Source: Nemophila menziesii
Lineage: Eukaryota > Streptophyta > Magnoliopsida > Boraginales > Hydrophyllaceae
DNA length: 64,000 bases
Assembly (NCBI GenBank): GCA_029959085.1
Contig: JARWIR010000050.1
Coordinates: 2,356,001-2,420,000, forward strand
Reading direction: 5' to 3'
The position numbers and the translations under genes were made by a program. Numbering within the stretch: position 1 is the stretch's first letter; the number at the start of each line of letters is the position of its first letter. Positions 33,804-44,099 of the stretch are shown here, piece after piece. The notes under the pieces are model-generated. The model made no database searches. It was not told the origin of the DNA and saw only the letters and a list, made by a program, of their open reading frames with translations.

Positions 33804-35201
33804 ATGATATCAAGATATCTTAGTGAAGAAAAAACAAGGTTCAACGATCCAGGCAGATACAACGAAGCACCGCCGGTCCCAAAAGAGTTATCCGTTTTCA
33901 ATTCTCAATGCACTCTAGTTGGCAAGATAGAGTATGTTTTTTTACCATATAAGGAGAAGGAGCACATAAGTTGGTATATTTTGCATAATTGCGATGAACT
34001 CGATGCATACATGACGTAAGTAAATATTATTATCTTTATTTATATTTATATTTATATGAATATAAATATATATTTATATATTTATATGAATATAAATATA
34101 TATTTATATATTTATATAAATATAAATTTATATGAATATATATTTATATGAATATATATTTATATGAATATATATTTATATGAATATATATTTATATATT
34201 TATATATTTATATATATATATATTTATATATTTATTTATCAATGTGAATATATGTATATAAATATATTAATTTATTTATACTCATTTACAATTATAGTGA
34301 ACACAAATCCATACATACGGGAACGAGTGAGGAATTAGATATTAGGCATCGTCGAACGTTTAAGGAATGGTTTTTGGAAAAGGTATGTACTTTTAGGCAT
34401 TGGTTTAAAACTTATATATTTATTATCATAGTACTAACTATTATTTTTGTATAATAGATTCATGGAATGCATTCACGTGGCGATCCATTAGTTACCCCCG
34501 AGATGGTGTCCTTGGCAAACGTGTCTTATGGTTTGGTGCATAAATATGATTCATGTGTTGTGAATGGTGTCAAGTGGGTAACTAAGTCCAAAGGAGAGAA
34601 AAGAGTGACGCAGGATTACGGAGTGTGTACCATTTACGATGATAAACCCTATTACGGGGAATTAATCAAAATCTTGGAGGTTATGTACACTGGAGGGTGC
34701 TCGGTTGTGTTATTTGTCTGTAAGTGGTATAAAAAGTCTGAATCGAGGCCAGAACATGGGGTAACCTTTATCAACACAACAAAATTTGAGTGGGCCGACG
34801 AACCATATATTTTAACATCGCAGGCCAAGAAAGTGTTTTACATCGACGAGATTAGTTCAAAGAAATCAATGAAATGGTGGAAAGTCGTTTGGGAAATAAA
34901 CGATCGACACGGATGGAGTCCTGAGTTATGGGATTCGGAATCACTCCCTACTGGAAATGAGAGCATCAGCATACCATTGGATATCACGGGGAATGAGAAC
35001 ATCAGCATGCCGTTGGCATCCACCGAGGAGATCGAGATTGATCCTGCTCATTTTTTTAATGATTTGTCTTTTGATACGGTTATTGATGAAAACGAGGAAA
35101 TTCATGATGACACCTTGGATGAATACGGTGATGAAGAAGAACCTATAGAGGTTGATAGCGATGATGAACCCATAGTTATTAGTGGATATGATACTGATTA
35201 G
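33804..35201 (+). pseudogene. CACTA (En/Spm) TNP2-type transposase, C-terminal exons only
   Basis: Three exons: up to 34015, 34298-34382 and 34458-35201, with GT-AG introns that keep the frame. Product order: SRYLSEEKTRFNDPGRYNE; WYILHNCDELDAYMT; SEELDIRHRRTFKEWFLEKI. A DUF4216-type domain follows (YYGELIKILEV, VVLFVCKWY, ADEPYILTSQAKKVFYIDE, KWWKVVWEINDRH), then a strongly acidic tail ending at 35201. This is the usual 3' part of plant CACTA transposases. The catalytic N-terminal part is absent, cut at the LINE 2 junction near 33803. Non-functional for transposition, although the remaining exons are free of stops. Confidence 0.88.
34016..34297. repeat. AT microsatellite intron of the CACTA gene
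   Basis: The intron between the first two retained exons is almost pure A/T, made of TTTATATGAATATATA-type repeats. It starts GTAAGT and ends TATAG. Confidence 0.85.
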
Positions 35202-35229
35202 GTTTTTTTTATTTTGGTTTATTTGTATT

Positions 35230-36412
35230 AACACATTTTGTTGGTTTTTGGATATCAACTTTGACCAAAATAACTCAACTATGACTATAAACACTCCACT
35301 TTGACCAAAATAACTCAACTTTGACCAAAATAACTCAACTATGACTATAAACACTCAACTTTGACCAAAATAACTCAACTATGACTCTAAACACTCAACT
35401 TTGACTCTAAACACTCAACTTTGACCAAAATAACTCAACTATGACTCTAAACACTCCACTTTGACCCTAAACACTCATCTTTGACTATAAACACTCCACT
35501 TTGACCAAAATAACTCAACTATGACTCTAAACACTCAACTTTGACTCTAAACACTCAACTTTGACTCTAAACACTCAACTTTGACTATAAACACTCCACT
35601 TTGTCCAAAATAACTCAACTTTGACCAAAATTACTCAACTATGACTATAAACACTCAACTTTGACCAAAATAACTCAACTATGACTCTAAACACTCAACT
35701 TTGACTCTAAACACTCAACTTTGACCAAAATAAATCAACTATGACTCTAAACACTCCACTTTGACCCTAAACACTCATCTTTGACTATAAACACTCCACT
35801 TTGACCAAAATAATTCAACTATGACTCTAAACACTCAACTTTGACTCTAAACACTCAACTTTGACTCTAAACACTCAACTTTGACTATAAACACTCCACT
35901 TTGACCAAAATAACTCAACTTTGACTCTAAACACTCCACTTTGACCCTAAACACTCAACTTTGACTATAAACACTCCACTTTGACCAAAATAACTCAACT
36001 ATGACTCTAAACACTCAACTTTGACTCTAAACACTCAACTTTGACCAAAATAACTCAACTTTGACTCTAAACACTCCACTTTGACCCTAAACACTCAACT
36101 TTGACTATAAACACTCCACTTTGACCAAAATAACTCAACTTTGACTCTAAACACTCAACTTTGACCCTAAACACTCCACTTTGACCAAAATAACTCAACT
36201 TTGACCCCGAACACTCAAGTTTGACTCTAAACGTTGACTAAACACCCCGAACACTCAACTTTGACTCTAACTGTTGACTAAACACCCCGAACACTCAAGT
36301 TTGACTCTAAACGTTGACTAAACACCCCGAACACTCAACTTTGACTCTAACTGTTGACTAAACACTCCGAACACTCAAGTTTGACTCTAAACGTTGACTA
36401 AACACGCCAAAT
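35230..36412. repeat. Minisatellite downstream of the CACTA transposase
   Basis: Tandem units of about 20 bp, alternating forms such as AACTCAACTTTGACCAAAAT and AAACACTCAACTTTGACTCT, about 50 copies. From about 36205 the pattern becomes a 40-bp unit with GTTGACTAAACACCCCGAAC. Arrays like this are common inside CACTA elements. Confidence 0.92.
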
Positions 36413-36535
36413 TAAGAATATGAAAAGGAACGAGAAAAAAAAACAAAAAAAAACATGCAAGAAAGGGAAAGCTTCTAAAACCTTTAAACTAAAAAAAAGT
36501 AAAAAAATAAATAAATAAATAAATAAGATTAGCTA
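36413..36535. other. A-rich spacer
   Basis: Purine-rich DNA with poly(A) runs and (AATA)n. Nothing else recognised. Confidence 0.5.
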
Positions 36536-36828
36536 CGATATTCAAAGGTTTCGCGACGACATTCATCCTTTGAATGTCGTCGTTAAAAATTCGCGACGAC
36601 ATTCAAAGGATATTTCGTCGCTAATAAACAATAAAAAATTTAATTGGTCATCGTGGGCGGTCAACTTTCCCGCCCACGAAAATTAGCGACGAAATCCCAA
36701 ATATTAGCGACGACCTGTCGTCGCTAACACTTGACACGCAAAGTTCGTGTGTACGAGACACGACACGCGTCCCAAATTAGCGACGAAATCTCTTGTTTCG
36801 CGACGACCTGCGTGTCGTCGCTAATCTT
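36536..36828. repeat. GCGACGAC palindrome cluster (CACTA subterminal-type repeats)
   Basis: Repeated TTAGCGACGA and CGCGACGAC motifs in both orientations, for example GACGACCTGTCGTCGC near 36711. Such clusters lie near the ends of plant CACTA elements and bind the element's second protein. I found no CACTACAAGA-type terminus next to them, so the element boundary is not resolved. Confidence 0.75.
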
Positions 36829-36834
36829 TTATTC

Positions 36835-36840
36835 TATAAA
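36835..36840 (+). promoter_or_regulatory. TATA box of the second CACTA-type gene
   Basis: TATAAA about 30 bp upstream of a C/A-rich, leader-like stretch that ends at a splice donor (GTAATG at 36955). Preceded directly by the GCGACGAC cluster. Confidence 0.6.
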
Positions 36841-36865
36841 GCCCTAACCGAGCTCATTCCTGCCA

Positions 36866-38326
36866 TAACATACACTCAAAATCTCACACAAAACCTCCGT
36901 TTCCGCCATAGCCAAGCAATTCCGAGGAGTAACAACACCAAATCCGACATCAAGGTAATGATTCCAATCCAATAACACATTTTAATCTCTACTTTTTTAA
37001 TTTTTTCATTTTTAATTTCTAATATTTTTTCTTGTGTTTATTTTGTATGATTCCTTCTTCTTGGCATGGATTCATGGACGAAATCTACACCATTTCTACG
37101 TAACAGGTTCCAATTTCCGGATCAAACTTGCAATTTTTTTTTGTTGAAAAAATTCATGAATGTTTGTGTGATTTGATTAATTCCGAGATTTATGTATATG
37201 TTTCTGGGATGTTTGGTATTTTTTTTTGTGTTAAAAAACAACATGTAATTGGACTTTGTTTAAAATTAGGGTTTTGATATGATTTTTGTAATTTTAATGT
37301 AATAGTTGGTGTGTTATTGTACTTTGATTGTGTTTTAAGATATAGGGACCTATTTGCAATATGTTTGATTTGTTTGTTTAAGGACTAAAGTGCAATTTTA
37401 TAAAAAATAGGACTAAAATGCAATTTTATAAAAATAGGACTAAAATGAAATTTTATAAAAAATAGGACTAAAGTGCAATTTTATGAAAAAATAGGACTAA
37501 AACGCAATTTTATAAAAAATAGGACTAAAATGCAATTTTATAAAAAATTGGACTTAATTGCAAATTTATAAAAAATAGGACTAAAATGCAAATTTTAAAA
37601 AATATAGGACTAAAATGCAATTTTATAAAAATTTGGACTAAAATACTATTTTTTTAAAAAAAAATATAGGACTTAATTGCAAATTTTATAAAAATTTGGA
37701 CTAAAATACAATTTTTCAAAAAATAGGACTAAAATACAATTTTCGAAAAATATAGGACTTAATTGCAAATTTTTTAAAAAAAAGGGACAAGAATGCATTT
37801 TTTAGAAAATTAGGAATTATTTGCAATTTTTAAAAAATTTGGACTAAAATGCAATTTTATAAAAAAATTGGACTTAATTGCAAATTTTAAAAAATTTGGA
37901 CTTATTTGCAATTTTATGAAATTTTATAGATAGCTGCTGTTATGGGTAGGAGTCACGGTGGAGACGGGAGGGGTAACGATCCCCCGAGGGGTCCACCCTG
38001 TTCGAATGCTGATTATAACCAACCATCGGGTAATAAAAAATTCAATTAATGTTTATTTAGTAAATAAGAAAATATATAATTAATAAATATTTTTCACTAA
38101 AACAGGTGAACGTAAAAGAAGGAGACCGAAAGCTGCCACCTCTATCTGGACAGCTCAGGAGACCCTGAAGAGTGTCGGCTGGCCCATTCTAGTTGACTTT
38201 TCTGTCATAGACGTCACCTGGAACTTCGTGGGCGAGTATAGCAAACACGTGGGTCAGGTGGTGGTGCTGTTCGAGAGGCTGTTCCCTCGTGCTACAAACA
38301 ATGGTCAGATGTCCCTTCAAGTCGAA
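36866..38326 (+). pseudogene. 5' exons of a second CACTA-type gene, truncated by the tandem array
   Basis: Proposed structure: non-coding exon about 36866-36954, intron to about 37930, coding exon from the ATG at 37942 to 38029, intron 38030-38105, and an exon from 38106. The coding exons join in frame. The product begins MGRSHGGDGRGNDPPRG; after the second intron it carries a basic stretch (KRRRPK), then GWPILVDFSVIDVTWNF and VVLFERLFPRA. I take it for the TNP1-like second protein of a CACTA element, by position and general character rather than a specific motif. The exon runs straight into the array at about 38327. Confidence 0.55.
37378..37925. repeat. Intronic tandem repeat, about 28 bp unit
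   Basis: Degenerate copies of AGGACTAAAATGCAATTTTA plus an A-rich remainder, close to 18-19 units, filling the 3' half of the first intron of the second CACTA-type gene. Confidence 0.88.
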
Positions 38327-38722
38327 GCGATCGGTTTGTGTGTTCATGTGATACACAAAATCATAGACTGAAAAAGGCATGACCAAAAGGGAATACATGA
38401 TTTTGTGTGTTGCTGTGATCCACAAATGAGTGTATAAAGTATTAGATCAACACACAAATTAACAAAAAGAGGTCTGAGAAAAAGATAATACATCAAGATA
38501 GTAAAAAACAAGTAAAAATAAGGGTATATGCAATTAATAAAGTGAAAAATGATTTTGTTAAAGTAGGAAATGTTTTTAATTGATTCTATGATTTTATGTG
38601 TCACATGAATACATAAATGTATTTTTGTGTATTTTAGGAACTCATAAAACCGAATATCGAAAGTTAAAATGAAATTAAAACATTTTAAAAAAATTCGGTG
38701 ATGTAGATATGAACTTGCACCG

Positions 38723-38862
38723 TAAAAAAATATAATATAATTTTATATGTTCATTCAGCTATTTAAAATCACGATCATAATTACTCTTTAGTTATTACAT
38801 TTTAATACTCATTTTAATATTATATTAATTTATAAATTATAAGCTAAGAAAATTAAAAGACA
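38723..38862. repeat. Upstream copy of a ~140-bp direct repeat flanking the peptide gene
   Basis: AT-rich segment containing TTTAAAATCACGAT and ending in TTATAAGCTAA. It resembles 40797-40936 in the same orientation on the other side of the gene. Present in every unit. Confidence 0.75.
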
Positions 38863-39094
38863 GATTCTTTTTTCTTCTCTTCATGTCGAATTTCTCTAAT
38901 TCACTTAGCAATATTTTATTGATCCGATGATAAAATATAGGTTAAATTTTCATAATATTGTGATATATAGTTCAATAAATGCTAAAATAAAATAAAATTT
39001 TGAGAGTTGCTCATAAGCCTTCTTGGACCTTAACAAAAATATATCTCGTTGCACCTTGTTTTTATAGTTAAAGGAGCGATATATCCAAATATCA

Positions 39095-39765
39095 TCCATG
39101 ATATGGATTTTAAGTGATCCAATTATGGATGAGCGAAACAAGTTAGCAAGTGAGAGGACTGATATGATTGGACCGTTTAAGATCCATAAAGTGGGTGATT
39201 TTTAGGTGATATCTTTTTGGACAAAGTCCATCATTACTCATAAATAATAATATTGGGTATCACCAAACATAGTCATGATCTAGATCTTAAGTGGTCCAAT
39301 CATGGAACGATTAAAAAAATTAACCATATGACAGAAATGATATGATTGGATCACTTAAATTTTAAATTACAGATGATGTTTACGTAATATCTTTTTAAAA
39401 TAATACCAATAAGTACTCTTATGATTAATGACGACTATCCCCCAAAAAGGTATCACTCTAATATCACCCATGATATGCATCTTAAGTGGTCAAATCATGG
39501 AAGAGAGAGAACTTTTTTAAAGATATAAGAGAAATTATATGATTCAATCAATTAAAATCAACATCATGATGATATTGGGGTGATCCAGTTTTGAGTGATT
39601 CTCATTGTTACACATAAAGAATAATGATGGTATCACCTAAAAATGTATCACCAATGATATGTATCTGACTTGTCCACTATGAAATAAAGTGAAAAAGATC
39701 AACTAGGTGAGAGAAATGATATGATTGGACCACTTAAGATCCACATCATGGGTAAAATTTAAATC
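39095..39765. repeat. Promoter inverted-repeat modules (unit 1)
   Basis: Four degenerate modules of about 170-190 bp (near 39095-39190, 39280-39400, 39466-39590, 39655-39765). Each pairs a left arm like ATCTTAAGTGGTCCAATCAT with a right arm like ATGATTGGACCACTTAAGAT. The last module ends about 35 bp before the TATA box. The same block precedes the gene in all units. Confidence 0.8.
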
Positions 39766-39799
39766 ATCTCTTTTTGGGTAATATCCATCTTTACTCAAC

Positions 39800-39806
39800 T
39801 ATAAAT
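39800..39806 (+). promoter_or_regulatory. TATA box, peptide gene copy 1
   Basis: TATAAAT exactly 120 bp before the start codon; the spacing is the same in all six copies. Confidence 0.75.
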
Positions 39807-39919
39807 GCACATCGTTGACGAATTCTTAAAGTAGATAAAAAAACTATATAACATGAAGTTATCAGAGTTATTTTTCAAACTCATTAAAAAAATTCTTTCA
39901 ATCTCAATCCATACCTACC

Positions 39920-40327
39920 ATGGCAAGAAATAACTTTTCATCACTTTCTGCACTATTTTGTGTTATTTTCCTTGCACTTATCACGTTTCATGAGTGTAAG
40001 TCTACTATATGTGATTATTATATCTCAACTTTTCAAGTTACTTACACATTAAAGTGATAAATGAAGATTGTAAATTGTGTATTCTAACTTTTTTTAATTA
40101 TTTGTAACTCCTCAGGCACAACTAACCCCGATATGAAAAAAGACATTCATATTGCTATACCAAAAAGTTACGGGAATAGTGTAAACTCTAAATCAAAAGA
40201 CAACAACCCTCAAAGCATGTTCGGGTGTTTTAGCAGACAGAGGGGTTCTGACCTCAGATGGTGTTGCATTAAACGTCCAGATGATTGTTGGTCAATTGTT
40301 GTCGTTTGCGCTTATCATTGTGGATAA
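39920..40327 (+). CDS. Secreted cysteine-rich peptide, copy 1 (possible ESF1/MEG-like)
   Basis: Exon 1 is 39920-39995, intron 39996-40115 (GTAAGT to CTCCTCAG, phase 1), exon 2 is 40116-40327. The product is 95 residues. Residues 1 to about 25 form a signal peptide (MARNN, then a hydrophobic core SALFCVIFLALITF). A hydrophilic Lys/Ser/Asn-rich stretch follows (27-60), then a compact C-terminus with six cysteines (63, 75, 76, 83, 90, 94) spaced C-x11-CC-x6-C-x6-C-x3-C and a final Gly. An additional Cys26 is at the probable cleavage boundary. This copy has Lys34 where the other five have Glu34. The start ATG is in a good context (ACCATGG). Secretion and disulfides are inferred. The resemblance to ESF1/MEG-type peptides is from the CC-x6-C-W-x5-C-x3-C tail and the intron after the signal peptide. 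It could be another small cysteine-rich family. Confidence 0.85.
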
Positions 40328-40329
40328 TA

Positions 40330-40333
<4 letters not shown>

Positions 40334-40413
<80 letters not shown>
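40334..40413. repeat. (TA)n tract after copy 1
   Basis: About 80 bp of near-pure TA starting within about ten bases of the stop codon. Equivalent tracts are about 43 bp (copy 2), 96 bp (copy 3), 14 bp (copy 4), 18 bp (copy 5) and 24 bp (copy 6). Confidence 0.92.
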
Positions 40414-40416
<3 letters not shown>

Positions 40417-40796
40417 TATGTGTTTAAAACATTATCATTACTTGGCGACTTTGTTTTTTATCATTATTTTTAAAAGTAATCATTTAGACCACAAGTGAAG
40501 AGACAAACACTCTCATTAGATCAAACACGTATATTTATGAAAAAACTAATGAATGGTAGTTAGTTGAAAAAGAAAAGACAATCTATTCATTTAAAATATA
40601 TCTTTAAAGTTTTTTTAAGAAAAAACTCTTTTTTTATTTAAAACATATATAAAAATGGATATAATAATATTTTTAAATTAATATTTATTTAAACAATTTG
40701 TAACTAATTACAAATTCTATTTGAAATTTCAATGTTGTAAAATTAAGACGATAATCTCCTATTTAATTATCCAACATAATTTTTAATTAAAATAAA

Positions 40797-40936
40797 ATAA
40801 AAATATAATATAATTTTATATTTTCTTTCACCTATTTAAAATCACGATTATAGTAATTGTATAATTATTACATTGTATTACTCATTTTAATTATATATTA
40901 TTTTATAAATTATAAGCTAAAAAAATTAAAATTGTG
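40797..40936. repeat. Downstream copy of the ~140-bp direct repeat
   Basis: Pairs with 38723-38862, about 2.07 kb apart in the same orientation, bracketing promoter and gene. Confidence 0.75.
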
Positions 40937-41780
40937 GGGCAACGCCCAATTAACTATACGGAGAGTGAAATTATTTCCAATTAACTGCAAATTCAAGTTA
41001 ATTCGTAATTAATGAAAAGTTAAAGAAGAACAAAAATACCCATAAATCTATTAATTATTACTTTAATTATATATATACAATTTCATTCTTATTATTTTCA
41101 CTATTTATTATATAATATTTATTTATTTACTTTTTTCACCACCACCCCACCACTACCCAAACACCCCCACCCCTACCCCACCTACCACCATCACAACCAT
41201 TGTTCTCCGCTGACCACCACCTTCGCCCATAACCACCACCGACTAGTTCCGTCACCACAAATCACCTCAAACTAAATCTATCACACGCGCGCCTCCGTGA
41301 TTTTTTTTAAAGAAAAAATTCATAACTATATCTTAAAAATATCGTAAAAATAAAAAATGTTCACTTTTGGACAATACAAATTAATATTTAGGTGTATGAA
41401 TTTTTTTGATTTTTTTATTTTGATAATCCGTTTTATGTGTTGCTTTAGCAACACAAAAAAAGGTTTTCAAAATTTCATAACACACGCGCGTCCGTGATTT
41501 TTTTTTTATAAAAGATTTAAATAAAATCCAAAAAATATCTAGAAAAATTAAAATTGTATTTTTTACGGGGATGGTATATATCTACATTAGAGAATTATTT
41601 TGATTTATTTTATGTTAAAATTTCGATATACAGTTTTATGGATACACAAAAATATATTTTTGTATTTCTGTAACTATAAAATTATAAAATCAATCTAAAC
41701 CATTCTCTTACATAAGAAATTCGGTTTTTTCTCTTTATTAGTCACATATAAAATATTGGTACTCGTTTTTAACTATCCTG
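40937..41780. other. Unit 1 spacer with a C-rich block
   Basis: No gene. A CCACCACCCC-type block (about 41138-41270) stands out from AT-rich DNA. Two related stretches near 41284 and 41483 carry CACGCGCG followed by CCGTGATTTTTTTT. In units 4-6 the C-rich block lacks the part with ACTACCCAAACACCCCC. Confidence 0.6.
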
Positions 41781-42790
41781 ATGTATTAACTTATTGTCCA
41801 TCCCTTTTTTTGTTATCTTGTGTGTTGCTGTAATACACAAAACATTCATTTGTGTATTACAGTAACACATAGATTTATTTTTTCTTTTCTAGTCAAACCG
41901 ATAGGTTTGTGTGTTCATGTGATACACAAAATCAAAAACTGAAAGGGTATGACTAAAAGGGTATACATGATTTTGCGTGTTGTTGTGATACACAAATGAC
42001 TGTTTTTGTATTAGATCAACACACAAAATAACAAAAAGAGGTTGGACGAAAATATAATACTACAAAACAATAAAAAAACAGAAAATATAGGGTATATGCA
42101 ATTAGTAAATAGAAAAAACTATTTTTACTCGTTTTTAACTATCTTGATGTATTAACCTTTTGTCCAACCCTTTTTTGTTATTTTGTGTGTTGTTGTAATA
42201 CAGAAAACAGTCATTTGTGTATTAAAGTAACACACAAATTCATTTTTTCTCTTCTAGTCAAACCGATCGGTTGGTGTTTTTATGTGATACACAAAATCAT
42301 AAACTGAGAACGGAATAAGAGAATATATGATTTTATGTGTTGTTGTAATATACAAACGACTGTTTTGTGTATTAGATTAACAGATAAAATAACAAAAAGA
42401 GGTTGGACAAAAAGATAATACAACAATATAGTAAAAAACAAGTAACAATAGGGTATATGCAATTAGTAAAGAGAAAAAAAATGATTTTTACTCATTTTCA
42501 ACTATTCTAATGTATTAACCTTTTGTCCAACCCTTTTTGTTATTTTGTGTGTTGTTGCAATACACAAAATAATCATTCGTCTACAGTAACACATAAATTC
42601 ATTTTTTCCCTTCCAGTCAAAGCGATCGGTTTGTGTGTTCATGTGATACACAAAATCATAGACTGAAAAAGGCATGACTAAAAGGGAATACATGATTTTG
42701 TGTGTTGTTGTGATCCACAAATGAGTGTATAAAGTATTAGATCAACACACAAATTAACAAAAAGAGGTCTGAGAAAAAGATAATACATCA
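41781..42790. repeat. Foldback subrepeats, ~364 bp period (unit 1, running into unit 2)
   Basis: Three related copies begin near 41781, 42147 and 42510. Each has a left arm like ATGTATTAACCTTTTGTCC through GTTATTTTGTGTGTT. About 230 bp later comes an inverted right arm AACACACAAAATAACAAAAA through GTTGGAC. The right arm of the third copy lies in the next unit (about 42738-42785), so my unit boundary cuts this cluster. Smaller inverted repeats (TGTGTGTTCATGTGATACACAAAA) occur inside. Reading frames across these stretches are incidental. Confidence 0.82.
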
Positions 42791-44092
42791 AGATAGTAAA
42801 AAAATGTAAAAATAAGGGTATATGCAATTAATAAAGTGAAAAATGATTTTGTTAAAGTAGGAAATGTTTTTAATTGATTCTATGATTTTATGTGTCACAT
42901 GAATACATAAATGTATTTTTGTGTATTTTAGGAACACATAAAACTGAATATCGAAAGTTAAAAAGAAATTAAAACATTTTAAAAAAATTCGGTGATGTAG
43001 ATATGAACTTGCACCGTAAAAAAATATAATATAATTTTATATGTTCATTCAGCTATTTAAAATCACGATCATAATTACTCTTTAGTTATTACATTTTAAT
43101 ACTCATTTTAATATTATATTAATTTATAAATTATAAGCTAAAAAAATTAAAAGACAGATTCTTTTTTCTTCTCTTCATGTCGAATTTCTCTAATTCACTT
43201 AGCAATATTTTATGGATCCGATGATAAAATATAGGTTAAATTTTCATAATATTGTGATATATAGTTCAATAAATGCTAAAATAAAATAAAATTTTGAGAG
43301 TTGCTCATAAGCCTTCTTGGACCTTAACAAAAATATATCTCGTTCCACCTTGTTTTTATAGTTAAAGGAGCGATATATCCAAATATCATCCATGATATGG
43401 ATTTTAAGTGATCCAATTATGGATGAGCGAAACAAGTTAGCAAGTGAGAGGACTGATATGATTGGACCGTTTAAGATCCATAAAGTGGGTGATTTTTAGG
43501 TGATATCTTTTTGGACGAAGTCCATCATTACTCATAAATAATAATATTGGGTATCACCAAACATAGTCATGATCTGGATCTTAAGTGGTCCAATCATGGA
43601 ACGATTAAACAAATTAACCATATGACAGAAATGATATGATTGGATCACTTAAATTTTAAATTACAGATGATGTTTACGTAATATCTTTTTAAAATAATAC
43701 CAATAATTACTCTTATGATTAATGACGACTATCCCCCAAAAAGGTATCACTCTAATATCACCATGATATGCATCTTAAGTGGTCAAATCATGGAAGAGAG
43801 AGAACTTTTTTAAAGATATAAGAGAAATTATATGATTCAATCAATTAAAATCAACATCATGATGATATTGGGGTGATCCAGTTTTGAGTAATTCTCATTG
43901 TTACACATAAAGAATAATGATGGTATTACCTAAAAATGTATCACCAATGATATGTATCTGACTTGTCTACTATGAAATAAAGTGAAAAAGATCAACTAGG
44001 TGAGAGAAATGATATGATTGGACCACTTAAGATCCACATCATGGGTAAAATTTAAATCATCTCTTTTTGGGTAATATCCATCTTTACTCAAC

Positions 44093-44099
44093 TATAAAT
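44093..44099 (+). promoter_or_regulatory. TATA box, peptide gene copy 2
   Basis: TATAAAT, 120 bp before the start codon. Confidence 0.75.

Noticed and set aside
35230..36412. Regular repeats that could suggest a CRISPR array
   Set aside because: There are no unique spacers of constant length; it is a eukaryotic minisatellite beside a CACTA gene.
41138..41270. C-rich block as a possible coding fragment (Pro/His/Thr-rich)
   Set aside because: No open frame is conserved between units; a deletion in units 4-6 is not codon-preserving in any evident frame.
42280..42720. Minus-strand reading frames of 60-96 codons repeated in every array unit
   Set aside because: They cross AT-rich foldback subrepeats, have no recognisable domain, and recur only because the unit recurs.
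43244..43435. Minus-strand 63-codon frame upstream of each peptide gene
   Set aside because: It lies in the promoter inverted-repeat region, has no signal peptide or domain, and is extended or changed by small indels in unit 4.
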